From Rheinheimera pacifica (lineage in GTDB: Bacteria > Pseudomonadota > Gammaproteobacteria > Enterobacterales > Alteromonadaceae), in NCBI RefSeq assembly GCF_024809855.1, contig NZ_JANUEM010000001.1, positions 62,001 through 126,000 of the forward strand: DNA of 64,000 nucleotides, read 5' to 3'. Both the position numbers and the translations under genes were made by a program. How positions within the stretch are numbered: position 1 is the stretch's first letter; each line of letters opens with the position of its first letter. Below the pieces are notes generated by a model. That model made no database searches, had not been told where the DNA came from, and saw only the letters and a list, made by a program, of their open reading frames with translations. Of the stretch, positions 24,857 through 33,230 are shown piece by piece.

Positions 24857-26896
24857 ATGTTAAGTGACCAGCTAAAAAGCCAGATCCGCGCTATACATAC
24901 GCGCATTAAAACTACCCTGCCTAATTACCAACCCAGGCAGGGGCAGAACCAATTAGTTGCTGAAATGGCTAAAATCGTCTCAGGCACTTATCACCGGCGT
25001 GAACGTATTGGTTTAATTGAAGCTGGCACCGGTACCGGTAAATCGCTGGCTTATATGCTGGCAGTGATCCCTTATGCATTAGCGCAGAAGAAAAAAGTAG
25101 TGATCGCCACGGCGACGGTGGCACTGCAGGAGCAATTGGTAAACAAAGACCTGCCGTTTTTTCAGCAACACAGTAAGCTGTTATTTGAGTTCAGCCTGGT
25201 AAAAGGGCGACAGCGCTATGCTTGCATTGAACGCGTACGCCAGCAGCAAAAACATCCTGAGTTATTTGCCACGGCTAACGATGCAGCTTTTGACTGGCAG
25301 CAGTTACTGGATAACTGGCAGCAGCGTAAATGGCTGGGCGACAGGGATACGCTGACTACCCCTTTAGCTGAAGATTTGTGGCAGCGTATTGTGGCTGATC
25401 CGCTGCATTGTAGTAAAACAGACCGTCGTCATATGAATTGCCCGTTCCATCTTGCCCGTGCTGAGGTAAGTAACGCCGATGTGCTGGTGGTAAACCATGC
25501 GTTGTTGCTGGCAGATTTATCCAGTGGTAACAGTATATTACCACCTCCCGAAGAAACACTTTATGTAATAGACGAAGCCCACCATTTGCCCGATAGTGCA
25601 CGGGAGTTTTTTGCTGCCCAGGCCCAGCTTACCCACAACAGCCTTTGGCTGGAAAAAGCTGCTAAAACCATTCAACAGTTAATTACCCTTTTACCCGCCA
25701 CCGTCATGAAAGAGTTACTGCGCTTCGATGACAGCTGCAGTGAACTCAATAGCTTACTAAAACCGATAGAACGCAGCGTGACAGATTTTAAGCCACGTTG
25801 GTTTGCTGAGAAAACAGAGTTTCGCTTTACAGACGCTGCTCTGCCTAAGCTGTTTCAGCAGCAGGCAGAGCAACTGGCACAGGTTAGCCAGAAAGCCCTG
25901 ACACAACTGGAAAAAATCCAGCAACACTTGCAGGAAAATATCACTGAGCAGCAATTACCGCTGAAGCAAAGCCTGAGCCTGTTGCAGGAGTTAGCTTACC
26001 TGCGCCAAAAAATTGAGCAGCAGCAAGCACTGTGGCAATTATATGCTTCAGAGCAGGAAAAAAATGTTTATCAGGCACGCTGGGTTGAACAGCAAAATCA
26101 AAGCCAGTACGTTATTGGCCACGCCTGCCCACTTGGCGTTGCAAATAAGCTGGAGCAGTTGCTATTTACTGATGCCTTCGCGGTTATCCTCTGCTCTGCC
26201 ACCCTCACTGCGTTAAATTCATTTCAATACATTAAGTACGATCTGGGCTTAACACAATTTGAAGGTGTACAAACATTGCAGGTTGCATCGCCTTTTGCCT
26301 ACGCAGAAAAGGGCCGGATTATTATTCCGAAAATGCAGACAGAACCAACAGAGCAAACTTATACCGACGAGTTGGCAACACTACTGCCGGCTTACTTGCC
26401 CGACGGTCAGGCCAGCCTGGTGCTGTTTGCTTCTTACTGGCAAATGCAGCAAGTTGCCGAGGCGCTGCGTAAACAGAAATTTTCACTGCTGGTGCAAGGC
26501 GAAGCTTCACGCCAGGCATTACTGCAGTTACATGGCGAAAACTGCAAACATAACCGCACCAGTATTTTATTCGGCACACAAAGCTTTTCTGAAGGGCTGG
26601 ATTTGCCCGGCAAATTGCTAATCAATCTGGTTATTACCAAACTGCCTTTTGCTGTACCTACCTCGCCTCTGGAAGAAGCCTTAGCTGAGGCGATAACCAA
26701 AAAAGGCGGTAATGCATTTTTACAGCTGACTATTCCTGCTACCTCAAAGAAACTGGTGCAAGCCTGTGGTAGACTGCTACGCCAGGAGCAAGACGAAGGC
26801 CAGATAGTGATCCTGGACCGGCGCCTGGTAACTAAAGCTTACGGCAGTGCCATGTTAAACGCCCTGCCGCCGTTTCGTCGTCAAATTGAGTATTAA
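24857..26896 (+). CDS. dinG: ATP-dependent DNA helicase DinG-like (XPD/Rad3 family)
   Basis: 679-aa superfamily 2 5'-3' helicase. Walker A is EAGTGTGKS (55-63), Walker B DEAHHL, and C-terminal motifs include GTQSFSEGLDLPG and QACGRLLRQ. The Fe-S domain normally has four Cys; here only C123 (RYACIER), C185 and C195 (HC-x9-CPF) are present, and the position of E. coli C199 is not Cys. ATG 24857 is chosen because the LexA box lies immediately upstream; the longer frame from TTG 24782 would run through it. No clear ribosome site. A TSUP gene follows after 12 bp. YoaA is the alternative relative. Confidence 0.9.
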   Translation: MLSDQLKSQIRAIHTRIKTTLPNYQPRQGQNQLVAEMAKIVSGTYHRRERIGLIEAGTGTGKSLAYMLAVIPYALAQKKKVVIATATVALQEQLVNKDLPFFQQHSKLLFEFSLVKGRQRYACIERVRQQQKHPELFATANDAAFDWQQLLDNWQQRKWLGDRDTLTTPLAEDLWQRIVADPLHCSKTDRRHMNCPFHLARAEVSNADVLVVNHALLLADLSSGNSILPPPEETLYVIDEAHHLPDSAREFFAAQAQLTHNSLWLEKAAKTIQQLITLLPATVMKELLRFDDSCSELNSLLKPIERSVTDFKPRWFAEKTEFRFTDAALPKLFQQQAEQLAQVSQKALTQLEKIQQHLQENITEQQLPLKQSLSLLQELAYLRQKIEQQQALWQLYASEQEKNVYQARWVEQQNQSQYVIGHACPLGVANKLEQLLFTDAFAVILCSATLTALNSFQYIKYDLGLTQFEGVQTLQVASPFAYAEKGRIIIPKMQTEPTEQTYTDELATLLPAYLPDGQASLVLFASYWQMQQVAEALRKQKFSLLVQGEASRQALLQLHGENCKHNRTSILFGTQSFSEGLDLPGKLLINLVITKLPFAVPTSPLEEALAEAITKKGGNAFLQLTIPATSKKLVQACGRLLRQEQDEGQIVILDRRLVTKAYGSAMLNALPPFRRQIEY

Positions 26897-26908
26897 CAGG
26901 AACCTGCC

Positions 26909-27691
26909 TTGTTCGCTGAATTAGCTATAGACTCTTCTGTGTTACTGATCCTCTGTGCCGTGGCATTTAGTGCTGGCTTTATTGACGCTATTGCCGGCGG
27001 TGGTGGTTTGCTGACAGTACCGGCCTTGCTTACTGCAGGCTTGCCGCCGCATGTGGTACTGGGCACCAATAAGTTGGCGGCAACCTTTGGCTCTTTTACT
27101 GCATCCGTTACCTATTATCGTAAAAAACTGTTTAGCCCGCGGTATTGGCACCGCAGTTTGCTTTATACCGCTATAGGTGCAGTGTTGGGTACACTGGTTG
27201 TAGACATGATTAGCAAAGAGGCACTGGAAAAAATACTGCCGCTGCTTATTTTGCTGGCGGCCATTTATACCCTGTTTAACCGTATGCAACCGGACGATGC
27301 TTTAAAGCTGCCGCCACAAAACGCAAAATTATTCTGGCAACAGCGGGCTCAGGGCCTGACTCTGGGTTTTTATGACGGTATTGCCGGCCCGGGTGCAGGG
27401 GCATTCTGGATGGTGTCTACTATGGCGCTGTACAAAATCAACCTGCTGCTAACCTGCGGTGTCGCCCGTACCATGAACTTTATCAGCAATGGTTTTTCGC
27501 TGGTGGCTTTTATTGCACTGGGCCATGTTAATTTTACCCTTGGCATTGCTATGGGCTTGTGTCTAATGCTTGGTGCCTGGCTGGGTGCGCATTCTGCCAT
27601 AAAATTTGGCAGCCGCTTTATCCGGCCGGTATTTATCTGTGTTGTGATCGCGATTGCTTTACGCCTGGCCTGGCAGGCCTGGAGTAGCTAA
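26909..27691 (+). CDS. TSUP family (TauE/SafE, YfcA-like) membrane permease
   Basis: 260 aa with about eight hydrophobic segments. GFIDAIAGGGGLLTVPALL and GFYDGIAGPGAGAFW are the two repeated signatures of the sulfite exporter TauE/SafE family; overall closest to E. coli YfcA. It probably exports a small sulfur or organic anion, but the substrate is not known. The start is TTG at 26909, supported by AGGAAC 6 nt upstream, and it lies 12 bp after dinG. The stop directly abuts the priC start codon. Confidence 0.9.
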   Translation: MFAELAIDSSVLLILCAVAFSAGFIDAIAGGGGLLTVPALLTAGLPPHVVLGTNKLAATFGSFTASVTYYRKKLFSPRYWHRSLLYTAIGAVLGTLVVDMISKEALEKILPLLILLAAIYTLFNRMQPDDALKLPPQNAKLFWQQRAQGLTLGFYDGIAGPGAGAFWMVSTMALYKINLLLTCGVARTMNFISNGFSLVAFIALGHVNFTLGIAMGLCLMLGAWLGAHSAIKFGSRFIRPVFICVVIAIALRLAWQAWSS

Positions 27692-28228
27692 ATGGATTTA
27701 CTGGCCACTTTGAATCATCAGTTGCAACAACTACGACAACAAGCTGAAGCGATTGATCAGCAACAGGTAGCTGGCCGGCCGCAAAACTGGTTTGATAGTG
27801 CACTGTTCAGTTGCCACTCACCACAGCTAACAGACTATGTTGCTGAAGCCCTGCGCAATTTACGCCACTTACAGGAAAGCAATCTTAGCAATATGGCTAA
27901 GCAACGCCTGGTTCAACGATTGAGCGAACAAACCTCAGCATTGACCAGAGCTTTTCGTAATGTAGATACCCGGCGCAAGCCCACCACTAAAAACAAATTA
28001 AAAGCAGTGGTGCAACAAATAAACGCCAGCAGCCAGCAGTTGTACCAGCAACTGAGTGATACCCAGGAGTTTGAGCGCCGCTTACAGGATATGATAAGCC
28101 TGGCCAGCCGGGAAAACTCAGCAGAAGCCATACAGCGCACTTTGGCTTTACATGCCCGCTTAGGCCGCTGCCGCAAAGCATTATCAGATATAGAGCGGCA
28201 AATTCAGGATTTGGAACGGCGGAGCTGA
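27692..28228 (+). CDS. priC: Primosomal replication protein PriC
   Basis: 178-aa basic, helical protein that helps reload DnaB at stalled forks independently of PriA. LLATLNHQLQQLRQQAEAID and FRNVDTRRKPTTKNKL fit the family, as does the C-terminal LGRCRKALSDIERQIQDLE. Its ATG directly follows the stop of the permease gene, so it is probably co-translated. In E. coli priC neighbours rsmS (ybaM) and apt, and rsmS is also close here. Confidence 0.9.
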   Translation: MDLLATLNHQLQQLRQQAEAIDQQQVAGRPQNWFDSALFSCHSPQLTDYVAEALRNLRHLQESNLSNMAKQRLVQRLSEQTSALTRAFRNVDTRRKPTTKNKLKAVVQQINASSQQLYQQLSDTQEFERRLQDMISLASRENSAEAIQRTLALHARLGRCRKALSDIERQIQDLERRS

Positions 28229-28232
28229 TCTG

Positions 28233-29189
28233 ATGTTAGTTGCCAAACCCATGCTAAGTGCACTCCCAGCCATGCTATATCACCCGTGTTACAGTGAGCT
28301 TAACCTGCCTGACAAGCACCGCTATCCCATTACAAAATACCGCACTTTGTACCAATACCTGTTGAATATAGGGCTGCCCGAGAACGCCTTTACCCGGTCA
28401 GTGCCTGTAACTGCAGAGCAATTGGCAGAGGTGCATTGCCCGGCTTATATTCAAAGCCTGGCTGATGGCACTATTGCTGCCAAAGCTATGCGCCGCATAG
28501 GCTTTCCATGGTCAGAACAGCTTTTTCAGCGCTCGTTGTATTCATTAGGCGGCACGCTGCAAACAGCTCAGGCGGCGCTTAACAGTGGTATAGCGCTACA
28601 TTTAAGTGGCGGCTATCACCATGCCTTTTATGCAGAAGGCTCGGGGTTTTGTTTGTTTAACGATCTGGTATTTGCGGCTAAAACGCTGTTACATCAGGGG
28701 CTGGATAAAATACTGATTGTAGATTTAGATGTGCATCAGGGCGATGGCAGTGCGCTGCTGCTTGCCGACGAGCCGCGTATTATCAGTTGTTCTGTGCACT
28801 GTGAAAAAAACTTCCCATCCCGTAAACAACATTCAGACTGGGATATAGGGCTGGCAAAAGATTGCTCCGACACTGACTATTTGCAGGCAGTACAGCAAAG
28901 CCTGCAAACCTTGCTTAACTGGCACCGGCCAGATTTGGTTGTCTACGATGCTGGCGTGGATATTCACCAGCAGGATGAACTGGGCTTGCTGAATCTTTCC
29001 ACCGGCGCTTTATATCAACGCGATTTGCTGGTACTGCAAAGCTGTGTTGAACAGAATATACCGGTTGCCGCCGTAATTGGTGGCGGCTACCAGCGCAATA
29101 TTGATGCGCTGGTGCAGTTACATCTGCAACTGTTCAAAGCAGCTTTTACGCTGTGTGGCTCAGATTTCGCCGGCAAAATAAAAACCTAA
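28233..29189 (+). CDS. Histone deacetylase-like amidohydrolase
   Basis: 318-aa zinc hydrolase of the arginase/deacetylase fold. Substrate-site motifs GGYHHAF, zinc ligands in VDLDVHQGDG (Asp, His) and YDAGVDIHQQDELG (Asp), and the catalytic Tyr in GGGYQRN are all present, so it should be active. Bacterial members deacylate small acetylated amines or lysine; the substrate is unknown. ATG 28233 has GGAG about 9 nt upstream; ATG 28251 is possible. It starts 4 bp after priC and its 3' end overlaps the convergent tryptophan dioxygenase gene by 30 bp. Confidence 0.9.
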   Translation: MLVAKPMLSALPAMLYHPCYSELNLPDKHRYPITKYRTLYQYLLNIGLPENAFTRSVPVTAEQLAEVHCPAYIQSLADGTIAAKAMRRIGFPWSEQLFQRSLYSLGGTLQTAQAALNSGIALHLSGGYHHAFYAEGSGFCLFNDLVFAAKTLLHQGLDKILIVDLDVHQGDGSALLLADEPRIISCSVHCEKNFPSRKQHSDWDIGLAKDCSDTDYLQAVQQSLQTLLNWHRPDLVVYDAGVDIHQQDELGLLNLSTGALYQRDLLVLQSCVEQNIPVAAVIGGGYQRNIDALVQLHLQLFKAAFTLCGSDFAGKIKT

Positions 29190-30257
29190 ACGCCGTTTTA
29201 CCTGAGCAGGCAACACCGGTAAATCTGATTTGGGCAACAGAAAGGTGGCCATATTAAACAGATCGGTAAAAATACGGTTTTTCTCTGTGGTCCGTTTTAA
29301 ATAATCATGCCCCGACGAGCCACCGGTGCCAATTTTGGTACCCAGCATTCGCTGTACCATCATGGCGTGTTTGTAGCGCCATATTGTCAACAGCTCGTCT
29401 ATTTCCGTTAAGCAGGTTAGCAACTGAAACGGCAGATTAAAAACCGGCTCTTCCTGATACAGGCTGATAAACAGTGCCGACAACATCGCCCGCTGGCTTA
29501 ACCGGAAAGCGCCGGATTGCTGTAATTGTTCATACTTATCTTTATTCAGCAGAGCTGCAAATTTTTCAGCCGTACGGGCAATTTCGGCCAGCTGCAATTC
29601 GCGTTCATGTTCGGCAATCTGTTCAATTGCCTGCACGGTGCTTTTATCTTCTGCCAGCATAGCGTCGGTGGCTTGCTGATACATCTGCCAGAAGCTGAAG
29701 TTTTCCAGTTCAAGAAACGGCATCCGCTCCAGCCATTTTTCTATGCGCTCAAACAAGCTGGGCTCATGTTCAAGTTGCTGTAAAAAGGTACGGTCTTTCT
29801 CATTTAACCGGCTGTAAAACGAGTTTTTGTCAAAGTCGATACGAAAATCGCTTTTCAGGCCCAGGCCAATTTCCAACATTTTAAACTGAATGCTTTGAAA
29901 CCCGGAGGCCGGCACAAGATAATCACGAAATGACATAAAATCCTGCGGTGTCATTGTTTCAATCACACCAATCTGCTGGTTTAGCAGTTGCTGAATGGTG
30001 ATCACCCGTTTTAACTTGTGCACTATGCCGGTAAGCTGTTCATCTTTAACTTCTTCGCCGGCAAATACATCCATCACGGCCTTTAGTTCATGCAAAATTT
30101 GCTTAAACCACAGTTCGTAAACCTGATGCACAATAATAAATAACGTCTCATCGTGAGCCTCAGCGGCGTACTTAGCGCTCTCAGGTGCCTGGGCTGTCAG
30201 TATTTTGTCCAGTTGCAGGTAATCGCCGTAGTAGCAGGGTATGGTATTTTTTTGCAT
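29160..30257 (-). CDS. kynA: Tryptophan 2,3-dioxygenase
   Basis: 365-aa heme enzyme that opens the indole ring of L-tryptophan to N-formylkynurenine, the first step of the kynurenine route. YYGDYLQLDKIL, HDETLFIIVHQVYELWFKQIL (substrate pocket), FMSFRDYLVPASGFQSIQF and the heme/substrate loop GTKIGTGGSSGHDYLK are intact. No kynureninase or formamidase gene is adjacent. Length fits the alteromonad type of the enzyme. Divergent from the ComFB-like gene. Confidence 0.95.
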   Translation of the reverse strand: MQKNTIPCYYGDYLQLDKILTAQAPESAKYAAEAHDETLFIIVHQVYELWFKQILHELKAVMDVFAGEEVKDEQLTGIVHKLKRVITIQQLLNQQIGVIETMTPQDFMSFRDYLVPASGFQSIQFKMLEIGLGLKSDFRIDFDKNSFYSRLNEKDRTFLQQLEHEPSLFERIEKWLERMPFLELENFSFWQMYQQATDAMLAEDKSTVQAIEQIAEHERELQLAEIARTAEKFAALLNKDKYEQLQQSGAFRLSQRAMLSALFISLYQEEPVFNLPFQLLTCLTEIDELLTIWRYKHAMMVQRMLGTKIGTGGSSGHDYLKRTTEKNRIFTDLFNMATFLLPKSDLPVLPAQVKRRLGFYFAGEI

Positions 30258-30383
30258 TGCAGTTCTTCTGTCATGGTCCTGTCGCGCATTGTAGCAGCCA
30301 AGCGCGCTAACTCAATCTTTCAGTGGTCTTTTACCACAAAGCTGATTATGCTTGAGCTGATTGTAAACAAGACTGAGGCAAGT

Positions 30384-30644
30384 ATGAAACTGGACGACGA
30401 TATTCACAACTATTATGAAAAACTAACACTGGATCATATTGTTGAGTTGGGGCTGGATCAGCAGAAAGATACTGAGTATCTGGCCGATTTATGTTGTATT
30501 TCGTTAAACCTGCTGCCGCCGCGTTATATCCGTTACGAAGTAGATATGGCGTTTTACCTGCCACAAAGCGAGCGTTTTGAAATGCGGATGAAGGTAAAAG
30601 AAGCCGTTGCCAGAGCACGACAGTTTTTGGACAATAATGCGTGA
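30384..30644 (+). CDS. ComFB-like late competence protein
   Basis: 86 aa. [20 protein letters not shown] and [20 protein letters not shown] match the ComFB family (PF10719). Cyanobacterial and some other members bind cyclic dinucleotides, but this is not certain here. ATG 30384 has GAGG 7 nt upstream; the frame is open further 5' without a better start. The last codons overlap the GTG of rsmS (GTGA). Confidence 0.85.
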   Translation: MKLDDDIHNYYEKLTLDHIVELGLDQQKDTEYLADLCCISLNLLPPRYIRYEVDMAFYLPQSERFEMRMKVKEAVARARQFLDNNA

Positions 30645-30829
30645 GTACTATGCTGGATCAGGCACCGGCACATGTGCAACTGGCGGTGGATTTAATTATG
30701 TTGCTGGAGCAACATCAGATAGACGCCAGTACCGCGCTTTTAGCCTTAGAAATAGTGAAAAAAGATTTTGAGCAAAAGCGGGATTTGGGTGGCAACCCCA
30801 CCAGCCACATCCCGGCACATACGTCATAA
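30641..30829 (+). CDS. rsmS: RsmS (YbaM, DUF2496) regulatory protein
   Basis: 62 aa. [20 protein letters not shown] followed by [12 protein letters not shown] aligns closely with E. coli YbaM, renamed RsmS for its effect on exoenzyme and secondary-metabolite control in Pectobacterium. The start is GTG 30641, overlapping the previous stop by 4 bp, or ATG 30650. Its last 39 bp are antisense to the 4.5S RNA gene. Confidence 0.85.
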   Translation: MSTMLDQAPAHVQLAVDLIMLLEQHQIDASTALLALEIVKKDFEQKRDLGGNPTSHIPAHTS

Positions 30830-30900
30830 ACTGTGGCTGCTTCCTTCCGGACCTGACCAGGTTCGCTTACTAGTATTGCGAGAGGACCAATGGGGTTACC
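30791..30900 (-). ncRNA. ffs: 4.5S signal recognition particle RNA
   Basis: Minus strand. The apical SRP hairpin is unmistakable: GACCTGGTCAGGTCCGGAAG region with the tetraloop-side GGAAGGAAGCAGCC asymmetric loop that binds Ffh. The ends GGTAACCCCA (30900-30891) and TGGGGTTGCC (30800-30791) pair to close a ~110-nt rod, like E. coli 4.5S RNA. It has its own promoter upstream. The 3' third is antisense to the end of rsmS. Exact processed ends are inferred from pairing. Confidence 0.95.
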
Positions 30901-30924
30901 ATTGAACTGCTGAATCCTCAACAG

Positions 30925-30959
30925 GCGCGCATTATGCGCAAAAGCAGGCGTTGTTGCAA
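30925..30959 (-). promoter_or_regulatory. Promoter of ffs with GC-rich discriminator
   Basis: TTGCAA (30959-30954), 17-bp spacer, CATAAT (30936-30931), then GCGCGC. A GC-rich discriminator is typical of stable-RNA promoters under stringent control. The transcript would begin about 20-25 nt before the mature 5' end, leaving a leader for RNase P. Confidence 0.7.
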
Positions 30960-30969
30960 GCCTGCTTTT
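30940..30969 (-). terminator. Terminator of the DUF3014 gene
   Basis: AAAAGCAGG (30969-30961) pairs with CCTGCTTTT (30948-30940). It sits 11 bp after the DUF3014 stop and physically overlaps the ffs promoter. Confidence 0.7.
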
Positions 30970-30980
30970 GGCAAAATTGG

Positions 30981-31835
30981 CTACTGCAGCAATTGTTTGT
31001 AGCGCTGTAATACCGCTTTAAAGCGTTGCTGGTTATCTGGCCCCAACCGCAGCATTTGTTTTTGCGCAGCTGGCAATTGCTCTATTGCCGGATCAGCAAA
31101 CACATAGACAACTGACGGCCGCTCCAGTGTTAGCGGGTAACTTACCTCTGGGGTTGCCAGCAGTACATCAATAGCCGCTATCAGCTTGTTTTTAAATAAC
31201 TCGTCGGGGTATCCCAGCTCAGCATAAGCTTGCTGTAATAGCGGCTCGTAGCGATTAAACAGGGCCTGCACCTGCTCAGCAGGTACGCTTTCAATTAATT
31301 GAATATATGGCTGGTAACGGGCAAAACTGCTTTCATCCAGTTGCATGGCGCTCTCTTCGCCGAGGGCAAACTTTTGCTCCAGCGGCCGTAATAGCGGATG
31401 TCCGGCAGCAAGCTGCCCTTGCGCGACATTATCGGTTTGCACAACAAAATTACGTAACATCTCTTCGGTAACAAAAAGGCCCGCCAGGCCAGAGCGCCAG
31501 TTTAATGCCAGTAAACGTTGTTTAACCTCAGTATCCGACTCATCCAGCGTTGGCAGCATAGGCTCAGGCTCTGCTACAGGTTCTGTAATTTCAGGCTCAG
31601 TTAACGGCTCGGATGTGGGTTCAGCCACGTCGGGTTCTGATGTACCCTGCTCTGGCTCTGCTTCAGACACCGGCGGTACCGGTTCGATAATTGCAGGCGG
31701 CAATAAATTAATTGCCGGTTCCGGCTTATCATCTTTGGCCAGCAACATCCATAGGGCAATCAATACCACTATGATAATAGCGGCTATGCCTGCGTAATAT
31801 AACTGCTGATTATTGTTCGGTTTTTGTTCTGCCAT
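30981..31835 (-). CDS. DUF3014 domain protein, single-pass membrane anchor
   Basis: 284 aa. The N-terminus is short and cytoplasmic, then a transmembrane segment (about 12-32, YYAGIAAIIIVVLIALWMLL), then a Pro/Glu/Ser-rich linker of about 70 residues, then a globular region matching DUF3014 (QRLLALNWRSGLAGLFVTEEML-type start; YIQLIESVPAEQVQALFNRY; YAELGYPDELF). Probably faces the periplasm. No function is known for the family. ATG 31835 (GAGG upstream) is preferred to 31883. Confidence 0.85.
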   Translation of the reverse strand: MAEQKPNNNQQLYYAGIAAIIIVVLIALWMLLAKDDKPEPAINLLPPAIIEPVPPVSEAEPEQGTSEPDVAEPTSEPLTEPEITEPVAEPEPMLPTLDESDTEVKQRLLALNWRSGLAGLFVTEEMLRNFVVQTDNVAQGQLAAGHPLLRPLEQKFALGEESAMQLDESSFARYQPYIQLIESVPAEQVQALFNRYEPLLQQAYAELGYPDELFKNKLIAAIDVLLATPEVSYPLTLERPSVVYVFADPAIEQLPAAQKQMLRLGPDNQQRFKAVLQRYKQLLQ

Positions 31836-31913
31836 AACAACCTCGGTAGCGATCTGACGGTGTAACGCGATTAAGCGTTGCATTCTTTAACGATTCCAGC
31901 AATATACTAAGCA

Positions 31914-33098
31914 ATGAGCCTGTTGTCTGGAAAAAGTTCAACTTCTGTTATGTCTGAACATAATGTAAAAGCCGCAAAAAAGACGGCATTATTATTAACC
32001 GGCGGCGGTGCCCGGGCGGCTTATCAGGTCGGGGTGCTAAAAGCGATATCACAGCAGTACCCGCGTAGCAGTAAATTGCCGTTTCAAATTATCAGTGGCA
32101 CGTCGGCCGGGGCTATGAATGGTGCCGCCATGGCTTGTTACGCCTCGTGCTTTCATCTTGGTGTGAAAAAACTGGAATGGATTTGGCGTAACTTTCATAC
32201 TGATCAGGTGTATTACTCTGACTACCCCAGAGTATTCCGGCAAATACTACGCGGTATTTTCAGCGCATTTCAGGCCGACTATGCCAATAAAACTGCAGTG
32301 AGTCTGTTTGACAGCAAACCACTACGGCAAATGCTGACCAAAGTGCTGGATTTAAAACGGATTGACCGCAACATTATGGGCGGTTATCTGTCCAGTGTTT
32401 CCGTTACCGCGTCATGTTATAACAACGGCGACTCCATCACGTTTTTTCAGTCAGATCAGGCGCAGGAATGGCGCCGTGCTAAGCGCTGTGGCCAGCGTAC
32501 TCTGCTTGGTATACATCATTTAATGGCATCGGCGGCAATTCCGCTGGTATTTCCGTCAGTACGTATTCATCAGCAGTATTTTGGTGATGGTTCGGTAAAT
32601 CAGCTGGCACCGCTTAGCGCCCCTATCCACCTTGGCGCAGATAAAATACTGATTATCGGCGTGGCCGATCCGCGTAAAAATGATCATAACCAGCGGATGA
32701 TGCATCATCCAGGGTTGGCAACCATTGCCGGGCATTTGCTTGATACTGTGTTTACCGACAGTTTAAACTCCGATCTTGAACGTATGCAGCGGGTTAATAG
32801 CACTATTCAGACCATGCAACAGCACGGTATAAAAACCGATCTTAAGCCGGTACAAAGCCTGTTTATCAACCCCAGCCAGAACTTTAGCCAGATTGCCAGC
32901 GAGCATTTTTTATCGTTGCCGATGGCGGTACGAACCATTTTACGTATGACCGGCATTCGCCAGCATTCAGACTCCAGTCTGGCCAGCTATTTACTGTTTG
33001 AACAGCATTATACCCGCCGGCTCATTACTCTGGGCTATGAAGATGCCACAGCACAAATGGACACTATTTTGCAGTTTCTTGCTGATGACAACGGCTAA
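31914..33098 (+). CDS. Patatin-like phospholipase
   Basis: 394-aa serine lipase/acyl hydrolase. The oxyanion-hole motif GGGARAAYQVGVL, nucleophile G-T-S-A-G (ISGTSAGAMNGAAMA) and catalytic Asp in DGSVNQLAP form the Ser-Asp dyad. No clear signal peptide, so probably an intracellular esterase or phospholipase; a type III effector role is not suggested. The start may be ATG 31914 or ATG 31950; neither has a strong ribosome site. It stands alone between DUF3014 (divergent) and a cyclase gene. Confidence 0.9.
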   Translation: MSLLSGKSSTSVMSEHNVKAAKKTALLLTGGGARAAYQVGVLKAISQQYPRSSKLPFQIISGTSAGAMNGAAMACYASCFHLGVKKLEWIWRNFHTDQVYYSDYPRVFRQILRGIFSAFQADYANKTAVSLFDSKPLRQMLTKVLDLKRIDRNIMGGYLSSVSVTASCYNNGDSITFFQSDQAQEWRRAKRCGQRTLLGIHHLMASAAIPLVFPSVRIHQQYFGDGSVNQLAPLSAPIHLGADKILIIGVADPRKNDHNQRMMHHPGLATIAGHLLDTVFTDSLNSDLERMQRVNSTIQTMQQHGIKTDLKPVQSLFINPSQNFSQIASEHFLSLPMAVRTILRMTGIRQHSDSSLASYLLFEQHYTRRLITLGYEDATAQMDTILQFLADDNG

Positions 33099-33230
33099 TT
33101 AACTGTCAAAGCTTTGGCATTTGTACCACAACCTTGTTTAGCAACTTTGCTATCATACTGATAATTATTACTATAATAATTCTGGCCTGTTATTTGCTTT
33201 ATTAGAAAAAAAGCATCAACGGATCCCAAA

